Notes: generated by a model from the sequence alone, not told the origin. 16,886 nt of DNA from Saprospiraceae bacterium (GCA_021739805.1 JAIPBB010000091.1:1-16886); one strand, 5' to 3'. Counted from the stretch's first letter, positions 1-7,998 are shown. Program-made: numbers and translations.

Positions 1-55
1 AAAAATCAAAATGTATGTCAAACGAACAAAGAATCGAATTCATTAATTAACGTAA

Positions 56-180
56 ATCCACAATTCAAGGGATGATTATTTAAAAATTAGAGATTTATAT
101 TTCTCAAAACAAATGATTTATTTGGTGACTATCAGCCTGTTGAATGTGAGTTTGCGAAAGTTTGGAATAAGCTGAATTAA
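56..180 (+). pseudogene. Possible decayed 3' end of a gene
   Basis: From about 91 to the TAA at 178-180 the frame reads protein-like (ending GDYQPVECEFAKVWNKLN), but it is closed upstream by a TAG at 88-90. A second frame, open from 56, reads protein-like (NSRDDYLKIRDLYFSK) up to about 109 and could join it through a frameshift. A short stem AAGCT/AGCTT (169-173 with 181-185) followed by a T-run sits on the stop codon, as a plus-strand terminator would. I do not recognise the protein. The segment is very short and could be chance. Confidence 0.2.
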
Positions 181-194
181 AGCTTTTTTAGTTC

Positions 195-956
195 TTATAT
201 TATCTCCTTCTCAACAATATTCCTAAATCTTGTTGTTGAAATATAACGGTCAGCCAATAATTTTCCATTATAAATCAAATTGAAAACGCTATATAATGAA
301 GGTGCTTTTTGTGCTTCGGCAGGAGTTTTAATTTCTGTAATTTTTAGGTCTAATTTCAACTCTTTAATTATTGGTTTTAATTCTTCAACAGAACGAGCCA
401 CCCAGGGACATTGTTTCGAGTAAATAATATTCAAACCCTTATACTTTTCTAATTCAGCTTGCCAATTGTTTATTGAAGGTAATTTGCCATCTTTAAATTG
501 TTTAACTAATAATTGGTCTTTTCCGCTTTCTGAAATGATTTCAAAATCGTTTTTAAGGAATATGTTTCTGTTTGCCATAAAAGCATTATCACTAGTAACA
601 ACAGCAATCCCGGCTTTATTTTCAGCATCCTTTTCAACTTCATTCAGTAACAGAGTACCCAAACCCAAATGTTGATATTTTTTGCCATTTGTCCAAAGAC
701 ATTGAATAAACATAAAATCCTTTGCATCAATGGCTCGCCAACAATGTTCACCCGGAATATATTCAATAAATCCAACGGGTTTCTTTTCTCCCTTGACAAA
801 AAGCATTTTAATTTTCAAACCGTTTTTAAATTGTTCTTTTAACCAATCAACTTTAAGATTGTAAAACTCATGTTTTGGATTTATAAAGCAAATTGCTTGA
901 GGGTGTTCATGAAGATTTTCTAATGTTACATCAATAATTTTTGTTTCTAATATCAT
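195..956 (-). CDS. GNAT-family N-acetyltransferase with YoaP-type C-terminal domain
   Basis: A 253-residue protein. Residues 1 to about 150 form a GNAT acetyltransferase fold with the acetyl-CoA pyrophosphate-binding signature QHLGLG at about 95-100 (Q-x-x-G-x-G). Residues about 160-253 match the YoaP-like domain usually fused to such GNAT modules, including a conserved Cys-Pro-Trp at about 183-185 in a thioredoxin-like context. The family transfers acetyl groups from acetyl-CoA; the substrate of this subgroup is not known to me. I chose the ATG at 954-956; the frame extends three codons to a TTG at 965, but ATG is preferred and starts the usual N-terminus. No signal peptide is present, so the protein should be cytoplasmic. 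The gene stands alone, with its own -7 element at 989-996. Confidence 0.85.
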   Translation of the reverse strand: MILETKIIDVTLENLHEHPQAICFINPKHEFYNLKVDWLKEQFKNGLKIKMLFVKGEKKPVGFIEYIPGEHCWRAIDAKDFMFIQCLWTNGKKYQHLGLGTLLLNEVEKDAENKAGIAVVTSDNAFMANRNIFLKNDFEIISESGKDQLLVKQFKDGKLPSINNWQAELEKYKGLNIIYSKQCPWVARSVEELKPIIKELKLDLKITEIKTPAEAQKAPSLYSVFNLIYNGKLLADRYISTTRFRNIVEKEII

Positions 957-988
957 ATAATGCAATTTTTTAGTTTAAGGTATTACTA

Positions 989-996
989 CAAAAATA
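989..996 (-). promoter_or_regulatory. Bacteroidota -7 element for the GNAT gene
   Basis: On the minus strand this reads TATTTTTG, a perfect match to TAnnTTTG, about 33 nt upstream of the ATG at 956. No TTTG -33 box is found at the ideal 19-21 nt spacing; the nearest CAAA (1014-1017) gives 17 nt. Confidence 0.45.
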
Positions 997-1009
997 GTTG
1001 AAATAACAA

Positions 1010-1253
1010 ATATCAAAAAAACAAATGACAAATAATTTTCAATTTATAAATAATCAATAATCAAAATTAAGTGAATATAATAATAATCTCAAAAATTAGA
1101 TATCATATAAGGTTTTAGTATGTTTTAATGATGATAATATTAAGGTGTTTTTTCACTTTAGCAATGTATTGTTTGAGTTTTTGAAGCTTGGATTTTGAGT
1201 TTTATTTGTTTTTTGTCTTTTGTTATTTGAGATTTATTGAATATTAGATTGTT
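1010..1253. repeat. Low-complexity intergenic DNA with inverted arms
   Basis: The 424-bp gap between the GNAT and methyltransferase genes has no credible ORF. Its left part (about 1010-1070) is built from short CAAAT/ATCAAAA-type words. The right part (about 1190-1253) is built from their complements (TTTGTTTTTTGTC, TTTGAG), so the two face each other as degenerate inverted arms. I see no RNA gene or mobile-element gene here. Confidence 0.3.
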
Positions 1254-1363
1254 TTCGATTCCATCATAATTGCATGTAACCATAATATTTATACGCTCAG
1301 ATTTGTATAGAACCATTATTATTCAAGCTAATTTCTTATTTATAATGAATTAAAATAAAACTA

Positions 1364-1371
1364 TATCTTTG
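1364..1371 (+). promoter_or_regulatory. Bacteroidota -7 element for the methyltransferase
   Basis: TATCTTTG is a perfect TAnnTTTG. Transcription would start near 1378, leaving a leader of about 12 nt before the ATG at 1390. This rules out a start at the in-frame TTG at 1369, which lies inside the promoter. No clear -33 TTTG is visible. Confidence 0.65.
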
Positions 1372-1389
1372 CAGCTTAAAATTTTAATT

Positions 1390-2211
1390 ATGGCTTACGA
1401 TTTTCACACAGATAAAGAACGATATTTCAATTTTCAATATGAGCACTCTCATGATTTTATAGTCCCTTTTGTTAATGAGCATCTTGATTTTGAAAAATCC
1501 CCAAAAGTTTTAGAAGTTGGCTCAGCAGAAGCAGGTGTTTTAAAAGCATTTACTGATTTGGGGGTTCAATGCACCGGTATTGAAATCAGCGAAAGCAGAG
1601 TTGAACATGCAAAACACTTTATGAAGGTAGAATTAGAAAAAGGACTGATAAATTTTATTGCTGAGGATATTTATAAAATCGACCCTGAAAAGCTTCCATT
1701 CAAATACGATCTTATAATTTTAAAAGATGTTATTGAACATATTCATGACCAAAAAAAAGTGATTAATTTTTTAAGACAGTTTTTAAATGAAGATGGTTTT
1801 ATTTTCTTCACTATGCCCCCATGGAAAATGCCTTTTGGAGGTCACCAGCAAATATGTGTCAGCTTTTTGAAAAAAGTCCCTTATATTCATTTGCTTCCAC
1901 GTGCATTATATAAAATGTTGTTGTTAGCTTTTAAGGAGCCGAAACCTACAATTGATAATCTACTTGAAACCTGGGATACAGGTATTTCAATTCGAAGATT
2001 TGAAAAAATATCAAAAGAAACCGGATATAGTATTTCAAAACGAATTCTCTATCTTATCAATCCAACCTATAAATATAAATTTAATCTTGAGCCTAAAGAG
2101 CAAATCAAAATTCTTAGATCAATTCCGTGGTTGAGAGATTTTTTCACCACTTCTGTTTATTATTTGATTCAGAAAAATAAGTTGGTTTCAGGTTTAAGGT
2201 TTAAGGTTTAA
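1390..2211 (+). CDS. Class I SAM-dependent methyltransferase
   Basis: A 273-residue cytoplasmic protein with a Rossmann-type methyltransferase core. Motif I is VLEVGSAEAGVL at 40-51; the acidic end of beta-2 is Glu65 in GIEIS; AEDI lies at 91-94; DVIEHI at 113-118 is the motif typical of UbiE/Methyltransf_11/23-like enzymes; FTMPPW follows at about 140-145. The C-terminal ~120 residues (aromatic- and Lys-rich, NPTYKYKFNLEPKEQ) are probably a substrate-specificity region. The methyl acceptor cannot be told from sequence. I chose the ATG at 1390 because the upstream TTG at 1369 overlaps the -7 element. The last seven codons and the TAA are written by a heptanucleotide tandem repeat, so the C-terminus (SGLRFKV) is probably not conserved. 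No operon partner is present. Confidence 0.85.
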   Translation: MAYDFHTDKERYFNFQYEHSHDFIVPFVNEHLDFEKSPKVLEVGSAEAGVLKAFTDLGVQCTGIEISESRVEHAKHFMKVELEKGLINFIAEDIYKIDPEKLPFKYDLIILKDVIEHIHDQKKVINFLRQFLNEDGFIFFTMPPWKMPFGGHQQICVSFLKKVPYIHLLPRALYKMLLLAFKEPKPTIDNLLETWDTGISIRRFEKISKETGYSISKRILYLINPTYKYKFNLEPKEQIKILRSIPWLRDFFTTSVYYLIQKNKLVSGLRFKV

Positions 2212-2239
2212 GGTTTCAGGTTTCAGGTTTAAGGTTTCA
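2184..2239 (+). repeat. Eight-copy heptanucleotide tandem repeat (GGTTTMA)
   Basis: Eight uninterrupted 7-bp units, each GGTTTAA or GGTTTCA in the order C,A,A,A,C,C,A,C at the variable base. The array starts inside the methyltransferase gene and supplies its stop codon in the fourth unit. Because 7 is not a multiple of 3, gain or loss of a unit changes the reading frame at the C-terminus. Confidence 0.95.
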
Positions 2240-2353
2240 TCATTGCAAGCAGCCTGTACTGAGCGAAGTCGAAGTAAAGCGAAGCAATCTGTTTGTAAAC
2301 TTTAATCTCCATTTCCAACGGATTGCTTCAGTCGTTCCTCCCTCGCAATGACG
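2238..2353. repeat. Interspersed inverted-repeat (REP/MITE-like) element
   Basis: The outer arm CATCATTGCAAG (2238-2249) pairs with CTCGCAATGACG (2342-2353), 10 of 12 positions matching. The inner arm GAAGCAATC (2281-2289) is exactly the reverse complement of GATTGCTTC (2321-2329). The centre holds short GCGAAG-type words. It has no coding capacity. The CATTGCGAG...GAAGCAATC style resembles dispersed intergenic repeats known from environmental Bacteroidota; membership in a particular family is inference. Confidence 0.6.
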
Positions 2354-2361
2354 CTATGAAT

Positions 2362-2460
2362 TTGCTTTCTGCCTTCCTTTTGCCTTTTGCCTTTTTTTAC
2401 TTTTGCCTTCTGCCTTTTTACTTTTGCCTTCTGATTACCGGTTACCGAACACCGATTACC
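2362..2460. repeat. Pyrimidine-rich degenerate tandem repeat
   Basis: Repeated words TTTTGCC, CTTCTGCC and TTTTTAC run through 2362-2440. They are followed by a short ACCG/GATTACC block (2442-2460) in which GATTACC occurs twice. The block abuts the end of meaB, has no credible ORF, and shows no clear terminator for the minus-strand unit. Confidence 0.6.
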
Positions 2461-2462
2461 AC

Positions 2463-3560
2463 CTAAGCCTTAGCCTTCATATAATATTCCAAAAGTACAT
2501 TTGCTGCATCATAGGAACTAATTTTATTTTCATCTAAATCCTTTTCGATTTGTTTAAGCTGTTTTTGAATTTCTTTATCTTTATAAAACATAGCTTTCAA
2601 GGATTCATTAATACTTTCAAACATCCTATATTTTTCCTGTTGCTGTCGCTTTTTATAGAAGTATTTATTCTCTTTGGTGAATTGAATATAGTCTGAAATT
2701 ATTTTCCAGGCTTCGTTGATCCCAAAATTAGTATATGCCGAGCACAATTCTGCGATTGGAATCCAGCCCGATTCGGTTGGCGGAAACAGATGAAGTGCAT
2801 TTTGATAATTTGCTTTTGCCAGTTTAGCTTTTAACATATTTTCACCATCAGCTTTGTTAATGAAAATGGCATCACTCATTTCCATAATTCCCCTTTTAAT
2901 ACCCTGAAGTTCATCACCGGCACCCGGAAGCATTAATAAAAGGAAAAAATCCACCATCGAATATACAGCAGTTTCCGATTGCCCCACTCCTACTGTTTCA
3001 ATGAAAATTGTATCATATCCGGCGGCTTCTGCTAATATAATACTTTCTCTTGTCTTTCGGGCAACGCCACCAAGCGAACCGGCAGCAGGTGAAGGACGGA
3101 TAAAAGCGTTTTTATCATTAGCTAAAAGCTCCATCCTGGTTTTATCTCCCAGTATGCTTCCTTTTGTTCGTTCACTGCTTGGGTCAATAGCTAAAACAGC
3201 GAGCTTTCTTCCTGATGCTGTCAGTAGTTTTCCAAGAGCTTCGATAAATGTACTTTTGCCAACACCCGGAACACCGGTAATTCCTATTCTAACTGAATTA
3301 CCAGAATGTGGGAGACATTTTTTAATAAGTTTTTGTGCAATTTTGCTATGCTCTTCAAGCGAACTTTCAACTAAAGTTATAGCCTGACTAAGTATGGTTC
3401 TATTTCCTGATAATATACCATCATAATAATCAGTAATCTTTAATAACTCGTGTTTAGTGTTTTTAAACCTGTCAATTGCTTCTTTATTAATAGAAGGGGG
3501 TTGCTCAACACCTTTATTTACTTTTAAAGCCGAATCCTTATTATTTTTTAGGTTTAACAT
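2463..3560 (-). CDS. meaB: Methylmalonyl-CoA mutase-associated GTPase MeaB
   Basis: A 365-residue G3E-type GTPase of the MeaB/ArgK family, slightly longer than the usual ~330. Landmarks are the Walker A loop GVPGVGKST at 96-104, AIDPSSERTKGSILGDKTRM at about 124-143, the ETVGVGQSE switch region at 188-196, and the guanine-specificity motif NKAD at 235-238. Members of this family act as chaperones for adenosylcobalamin-dependent methylmalonyl-CoA mutase, gating cofactor loading and protecting the enzyme from inactivation. This implies the organism interconverts succinyl-CoA and methylmalonyl-CoA, although no mutase subunit lies in the window. The C-terminus is Lys/Gln-rich and helical. The ATG at 3558-3560 overlaps the upstream thioredoxin-like gene by 20 nt, suggesting translational coupling; no other Met precedes the core. 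Confidence 0.95.
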   Translation of the reverse strand: MLNLKNNKDSALKVNKGVEQPPSINKEAIDRFKNTKHELLKITDYYDGILSGNRTILSQAITLVESSLEEHSKIAQKLIKKCLPHSGNSVRIGITGVPGVGKSTFIEALGKLLTASGRKLAVLAIDPSSERTKGSILGDKTRMELLANDKNAFIRPSPAAGSLGGVARKTRESIILAEAAGYDTIFIETVGVGQSETAVYSMVDFFLLLMLPGAGDELQGIKRGIMEMSDAIFINKADGENMLKAKLAKANYQNALHLFPPTESGWIPIAELCSAYTNFGINEAWKIISDYIQFTKENKYFYKKRQQQEKYRMFESINESLKAMFYKDKEIQKQLKQIEKDLDENKISSYDAANVLLEYYMKAKA

Positions 3561-4194
3561 TTGTTGGAGCTAGTTTCGTAGCTTTGGGTTTATCATTTTT
3601 ATTGCCATCTGGTTTTTCTGCACCATCATCCATTTCCTTGCTTCTATCCATGTCGTCTCCAGCATCTGATTTAGAATTTCGATATTCATTAAATATGTTA
3701 TAAATATCTTCCTCTAAAGATTTTTTTGGAGATTCAGTAATTCTACCAAATTCTTTACCGTCTTTAATGAATATAAATGTTGGAACAGCCTCAATCGCAT
3801 ATTCTTTAAGATCTAAATCACCGGCTTTTTTCTGTCTATCAACACAAATAAAATTAATATTTTCAGGGTTTATTCCGATTTCCTCCATAATCTTCATGAA
3901 ACCTGGAACTTGTTTATGACTGTCCTCGCACCATACACCAAAAACCATCACTATTTTCGCTTCCGGGATAATATCACCAAATTCCATTAATTTTTCAGTT
4001 TGGGTTTCATAAGTGTCGAAACCTTTTCTGTAAATCTCTCCAAATTCATCCATATCAAGAGATTCACGATCACATTTTCCTACCAATATTTCTTTTTTGG
4101 TTTTTGTGTCTATTACTTTTTGGTTAATGTCCTGAGAATATACCGCTGAACATAAAATAATTGCAATTAATGTACTTATAATACTCAATTTCAT
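3541..4194 (-). CDS. Exported thioredoxin-like protein with single active-site Cys
   Basis: A 217-residue protein. Residues 1 to about 20 are a Sec signal peptide (MKLSIISTLIAIILCSAVYS); Cys15 is not in a good lipobox. A thioredoxin fold follows (about 45-172) with the active-site loop GVWCEDSHK, Cys89 being the only Cys of the motif, and the cis-Pro loop AVPTF (Pro138). The usual resolving Cys is replaced by Ser92, as in several Bacteroidota thioredoxin-family proteins, so an ordinary dithiol mechanism is not expected. The tail (about 173-217) is Asp/Lys/Pro-rich and probably disordered. It is the first gene of a unit with meaB, overlapping it by 20 nt; the functional link is unclear. The start at 4194 gives a complete signal peptide and lies about 40 nt after a -7 element. 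Confidence 0.85.
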   Translation of the reverse strand: MKLSIISTLIAIILCSAVYSQDINQKVIDTKTKKEILVGKCDRESLDMDEFGEIYRKGFDTYETQTEKLMEFGDIIPEAKIVMVFGVWCEDSHKQVPGFMKIMEEIGINPENINFICVDRQKKAGDLDLKEYAIEAVPTFIFIKDGKEFGRITESPKKSLEEDIYNIFNEYRNSKSDAGDDMDRSKEMDDGAEKPDGNKNDKPKATKLAPTNVKPKK

Positions 4195-4232
4195 AGTTTT
4201 AAATTTTTTATTGTTAATAATTTAATGCTTGG

Positions 4233-4240
4233 CAAATATA
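4233..4240 (-). promoter_or_regulatory. Bacteroidota -7 element for the thioredoxin-meaB unit
   Basis: On the minus strand this reads TATATTTG, a perfect TAnnTTTG, followed by GCC and an A/T-rich leader of roughly 30-35 nt before the ATG at 4194. A -33 TTTG at the proper spacing was not found. Confidence 0.55.
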
Positions 4241-4355
4241 ACAAATAATATCATTATTAATAAGCTAAAATGCAAAAAACTACAATAAGAAGAATTTCTT
4301 TTTTGCTAATTTAGAAATATAGTTTTTTCATTTAATGCAACCATTTATCAAACTT

Positions 4356-4375
4356 ATTGTCTAGTTATTGACAAT
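4356..4375. promoter_or_regulatory. Candidate operator dyad between divergent genes
   Basis: ATTGTC (4356-4361) and GACAAT (4370-4375) form a perfect 6-bp inverted repeat separated by 8 nt. It sits about 27 bp upstream of the -33 box of the first protease gene, in the divergent intergenic region. A regulator-binding role is inference. Confidence 0.25.
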
Positions 4376-4401
4376 GAAACTTAGCTTAAATTTTCTTATT
4401 A

Positions 4402-4434
4402 ATTGCTATTCTAGTGTATATAATAGTAATTTTG
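4402..4434 (+). promoter_or_regulatory. Promoter of the C25 protease operon
   Basis: The -7 element TAATTTTG (4427-4434) matches TAnnTTTG exactly. ATTG at 4402-4405 is a near-match to the -33 TTTG, with a 21-nt spacer. The predicted start, near 4441, leaves a leader of about 30 nt before the ATG at 4471. Confidence 0.6.
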
Positions 4435-4470
4435 TAAGTTTTTAAATTATAGATTCTGAATTTTAATAGT

Positions 4471-7400
4471 ATGAACATAAATGCACAAATGATGGGAAGA
4501 TTTTTAGCCAAGGCTATGTTAATTGGATGTATGGTGTTTTCTTTAAACACTTATTCCCAAAACATTAAACTTAATACCAGTGAGGCAAGCTTCACTATCA
4601 ACAATAGTTCTTATACTGAATTAAACATTTCAACTTCATTCACAGAAATTAGGCTGGCAGATGTTGTAATAAATGAAAAATTATTCCATAGCATTGAAAT
4701 TGAAGGTTATGGGTCTTCGTTTGATGTTGGTAAGCCTCAATTGCCTATAATGCACAGACTAATTGAGATTCCTTTAGATGCAAACATTAGTATTGAAATT
4801 GTAAGTTATAATTTAGCAGAATACAAACTTTCTGATTATAATATTAATACCAAAATATTTCCTGCTCAGCCACCTATTCCCAAAATTGAAAATTACAAAA
4901 GCGAATTCAAATTAAATCAAACTATTTATTCTACAAACGGATTTTATTCTCAGGAACTGGTTTCTGTGGATAAGCTTGGCATTATGCGAGGTGTAAATCT
5001 TGGAAGACTTAATATTTCGCCAATTCAATATAATCCTGTTACAAATACCATTAAGGTTTATAATGATTTATGCTTTAAAATACATTTTGTTGAAGGAAAC
5101 ATTTCAAAAACTAAAGAAATGAAAATAAATGCTTATTCTCCATATTTCTCTTCTTTAGAAAGTTCTATAATTAATTATCAGCCCTTAGCTTCAAATTCAA
5201 AGGATACTCTTACAAAATACCCTGTTAAATACGTTATTGTTTCTAATCCAATGTTTCAATCATTATTGGCTCCTTTTGTTGCATGGAAAACTAAAAAAGG
5301 ATTTAATGTAATAGAAGCCTATACAAATAGTCCTAATGTTGGCTCAACAACGACTTCAATTAAAAGTTATCTTGATTCGCTTTATAATGCCGGCACAGTA
5401 AATGACCCTGCTCCTACTTTCATTTTGATTGTTGGTGATGTTGCACAGGTTCCGGCTTTTTCTGGAATACAAACTACCGGTTCGCATGTTTCAGATTTTT
5501 TCTACGCAGAATATACCGGAGATACACTCCCTGAAGCTTATATCGGTAGATTCTCAGCAAGTACACTTCCACAACTTGCTTCACAAATTGATAAAACATT
5601 GCAATATGAGCAGTTTTTAATGCCTGATTCCAGCTTTCTTGACACTGCTGTTATGATATCCGGAGTGGATGCTCAGAATGCTCCAATTTACGGAAATGGT
5701 CATATTAATTATGCTACTTCAAATTATGTAAATCTTGCGCATGGTCTAAACACTAAAAAATATTTGCATCCAAGTTCAGGAAGTGCAGCAAGCCAAATTA
5801 TTCAGGATGTTAATAATGGAGCCTGTATTGTTAATTATACCGCACATGGAAGCACTTACGGATGGTCGAATCCTTCATTTAATACTTCTAATATTCTTAC
5901 TTTGACTAATGAGAATAAATATCCTTTAATGATTGGAAACGCATGTTCTACCAATGAATTTAATAATGCTGAATGTTTTGGTGAAGCTCTTTTACGAGCT
6001 AATAAAAAAGGAGCAATAGGATATATTGGAGCAGCAAATCTTTCCTATTGGGATGAAGATTATTATTGGGCAGTTGGTTTCGGAAGTATTGGCCCTAATC
6101 CTACTTATGCCGGAACAGGACTTGGAGCTTATGATAGATTATTTCATGACCATGGAGAACCACAATCAGAATGGTATGTTACACAAGCTCAGATTATGGT
6201 TGGTGGAAATCTTGCAGTAACTCAGTCAGCTTCTAATATAAGGAATTATTATTGGGAAATTTATCATCTTATGGGTGACCCATCACTGATGCCTTATCTT
6301 GGAATACCATCTTCACTAAACGTAACATACAATCCTGTGTTGCCACTTTCGTTATCAAGTTTTACAGTAAATACTGAACCTAATGCCTATGTAGGAATTT
6401 CAATGAACGGAGTTTTACATGGTGCAGGATTGGCTGATTCAAATGGTGTAGCAAATATCAATATTAACCCTTTCACATCACCTGGTATTGCTGATATTGT
6501 TGCAAGCAAACATAATAGAAAACCATTTACCGGAACCGTTGTAGTTGGTCTTCCAAATGGTCCATATATTGTTTTTCAAGATAGAATTATTAGAGACAAT
6601 TCAGGTAATAATAATGGAAAAGCTGATTTTGGTGAAAGTATTGTACTCGATGTTACATTAAATAATTTGACAAATTTTTCTGCATCACAGGTAATTGCTA
6701 AAATTACTTCTACTGACACTAATATTGTAATAGTTGATTCTTTACATAACTGGGGTTCAATTGCAGCAAATGACTCATCGAAACAAAGCGGGGCTTTTTC
6801 TTTTATGGTAAATAACATTGTGTTGGATCAACACATTGTCCAATTCCAAATTCATATTGAAGACAGTTTGTCAAATCAATGGAATTCAGTGTTTTCAGTT
6901 GTATTAAATGCACCCCTTCTAAGAATAAACAGCTTTGTGATAGATGATAATACATCAGGAAATGGAAATGGGAAATTGGATATTGGCGAAACTGTTGATA
7001 TAATCATAAATACTTCAAATAATGGGCATGCTGACGCAATAAATTCAATTGGAACCTTAATGTCATCAAACAGTCTTATCACCGTTAGTGGTGCACATAA
7101 TTTCAATACTTTGGCTATTGGTGCAAATGCAAATGCAAGCTTCACTGTAAGTGTTGGTTCAGCAACCTGGAATGGTTCTACTACCATGTTTGAATATAAT
7201 GTTAGCTCAGGAAATTATTATGGAAATGAATCACTGCAACAAATGGTTGGTATAATTGACGAAGATTTTGAAACATCAGATTTTACAAAGTATTCATGGA
7301 ATTCAGGCGGCATTCTTCCATGGACAATAATAGATGCTTCTACAGCAGATTCAACTCAAATATTTGAAGGTATTTACTCTGCTAAATCAGGTCCGATTAG

Positions 7401-7998
7401 TCACGATGAAACATCCGAATTGTCAATTCAAATGGATGTAATTGTTGATGATACTATTTCATTTTACAAAAAAGTTTCATGCGAAGAAGACTCTTACGGA
7501 AATGATTATGATTATTTAGAGTTCAAAATTGATAATACTTCAATAGCAAGATGGGATGGCATAGATAATTGGAGCAGGGAAGTCTTTCATGTTTCTAAAG
7601 GTCAGCACACATTCAAATGGATATATGCAAAAGACAATTATTATTCAGAAGGCAGTGATTGTGCATGGATTGATTATATTGTTTTTCCACAAAACTCTTT
7701 ATTGTCAACTGTTAAAACACTTAATAATGATTTAAATGATTTTTTAGTTAATGTTTTTCCAAATCCGGCAAATGATGTTATTAATCTCACATTTAAATTA
7801 GAAGAAAAAACTCCATTAACAATTAGGATATATAACATTAATGGTCAATTTGTGAAGCTTTTAATGAACGAAGCAACTGTTAATAATGGAAATCATAATT
7901 TGAGTTATAATATTTCAGAATTGAATAAAGGTGTATATTATATAATCTTCAACACAAAAAATAGTACAACAGCAAAAAAATTAATTATTGCTGAATAA
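4471..7998 (+). CDS. Secreted C25 (gingipain-family) cysteine peptidase with T9SS sorting domain (1)
   Basis: A 1175-residue multidomain protein. It has an N-terminal signal peptide (to about residue 29), a propeptide-like region (about 45-245) and a C25 caspase-fold catalytic domain (about 255-610). The catalytic His is His459 in YTAHGSTYGW and the catalytic Cys is Cys492 in GNACST, 33 residues apart as in RgpB (His211/Cys244). A C25-C Ig-like domain follows (about 613-690), then two Ig-like domains opening with Asn/Gly/Asp-rich loops (NNNGKADFGE near 707, GNGNGKLDIGE near 830), a MAM/jelly-roll-like module (about 930-1075) and a T9SS type A sorting domain (about 1087-1175, NVFPNPANDVINL). 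It should be exported by Sec, then T9SS, and be cleaved or anchored at the surface. The position spaced like RgpB Asp163 is His411, so Arg specificity is not expected. Unlike the T9SS sortase PorU it has a sorting domain. Start: ATG 4471; ATGs at 4489 and 4492 are alternatives. Confidence 0.9.
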   Translation: MNINAQMMGRFLAKAMLIGCMVFSLNTYSQNIKLNTSEASFTINNSSYTELNISTSFTEIRLADVVINEKLFHSIEIEGYGSSFDVGKPQLPIMHRLIEIPLDANISIEIVSYNLAEYKLSDYNINTKIFPAQPPIPKIENYKSEFKLNQTIYSTNGFYSQELVSVDKLGIMRGVNLGRLNISPIQYNPVTNTIKVYNDLCFKIHFVEGNISKTKEMKINAYSPYFSSLESSIINYQPLASNSKDTLTKYPVKYVIVSNPMFQSLLAPFVAWKTKKGFNVIEAYTNSPNVGSTTTSIKSYLDSLYNAGTVNDPAPTFILIVGDVAQVPAFSGIQTTGSHVSDFFYAEYTGDTLPEAYIGRFSASTLPQLASQIDKTLQYEQFLMPDSSFLDTAVMISGVDAQNAPIYGNGHINYATSNYVNLAHGLNTKKYLHPSSGSAASQIIQDVNNGACIVNYTAHGSTYGWSNPSFNTSNILTLTNENKYPLMIGNACSTNEFNNAECFGEALLRANKKGAIGYIGAANLSYWDEDYYWAVGFGSIGPNPTYAGTGLGAYDRLFHDHGEPQSEWYVTQAQIMVGGNLAVTQSASNIRNYYWEIYHLMGDPSLMPYLGIPSSLNVTYNPVLPLSLSSFTVNTEPNAYVGISMNGVLHGAGLADSNGVANININPFTSPGIADIVASKHNRKPFTGTVVVGLPNGPYIVFQDRIIRDNSGNNNGKADFGESIVLDVTLNNLTNFSASQVIAKITSTDTNIVIVDSLHNWGSIAANDSSKQSGAFSFMVNNIVLDQHIVQFQIHIEDSLSNQWNSVFSVVLNAPLLRINSFVIDDNTSGNGNGKLDIGETVDIIINTSNNGHADAINSIGTLMSSNSLITVSGAHNFNTLAIGANANASFTVSVGSATWNGSTTMFEYNVSSGNYYGNESLQQMVGIIDEDFETSDFTKYSWNSGGILPWTIIDASTADSTQIFEGIYSAKSGPISHDETSELSIQMDVIVDDTISFYKKVSCEEDSYGNDYDYLEFKIDNTSIARWDGIDNWSREVFHVSKGQHTFKWIYAKDNYYSEGSDCAWIDYIVFPQNSLLSTVKTLNNDLNDFLVNVFPNPANDVINLTFKLEEKTPLTIRIYNINGQFVKLLMNEATVNNGNHNLSYNISELNKGVYYIIFNTKNSTTAKKLIIAE

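Noticed and set aside
466..675. Plus-strand ORF of 69 codons inside the GNAT gene
   Set aside because: Antisense shadow of a well-supported gene; no promoter and no recognisable domain.
1369..1389. TTG start extending the methyltransferase by seven residues
   Set aside because: The TTG is part of the -7 element TATCTTTG, so these codons are not transcribed from that promoter.
2184..2460. CRISPR array
   Set aside because: The units are 7-bp tandem repeats and low-complexity words, with no 20-40 bp repeats separated by unique spacers and no cas genes.
3001..3387. Plus-strand ORF of 128 codons inside meaB
   Set aside because: It is opposite the conserved GTPase core, whose motifs account for the sequence; the antisense frame shows no protein-like features.
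6576..7187. Minus-strand ORFs of 80 and 103 codons inside the first protease gene
   Set aside because: Shadows of the Ig-like domain coding sequence with no start signals or domains.
4471..7998. First protease as the T9SS sortase PorU
   Set aside because: PorU is a C25 protein without a C-terminal sorting domain; this protein ends in a clear T9SS type A domain.
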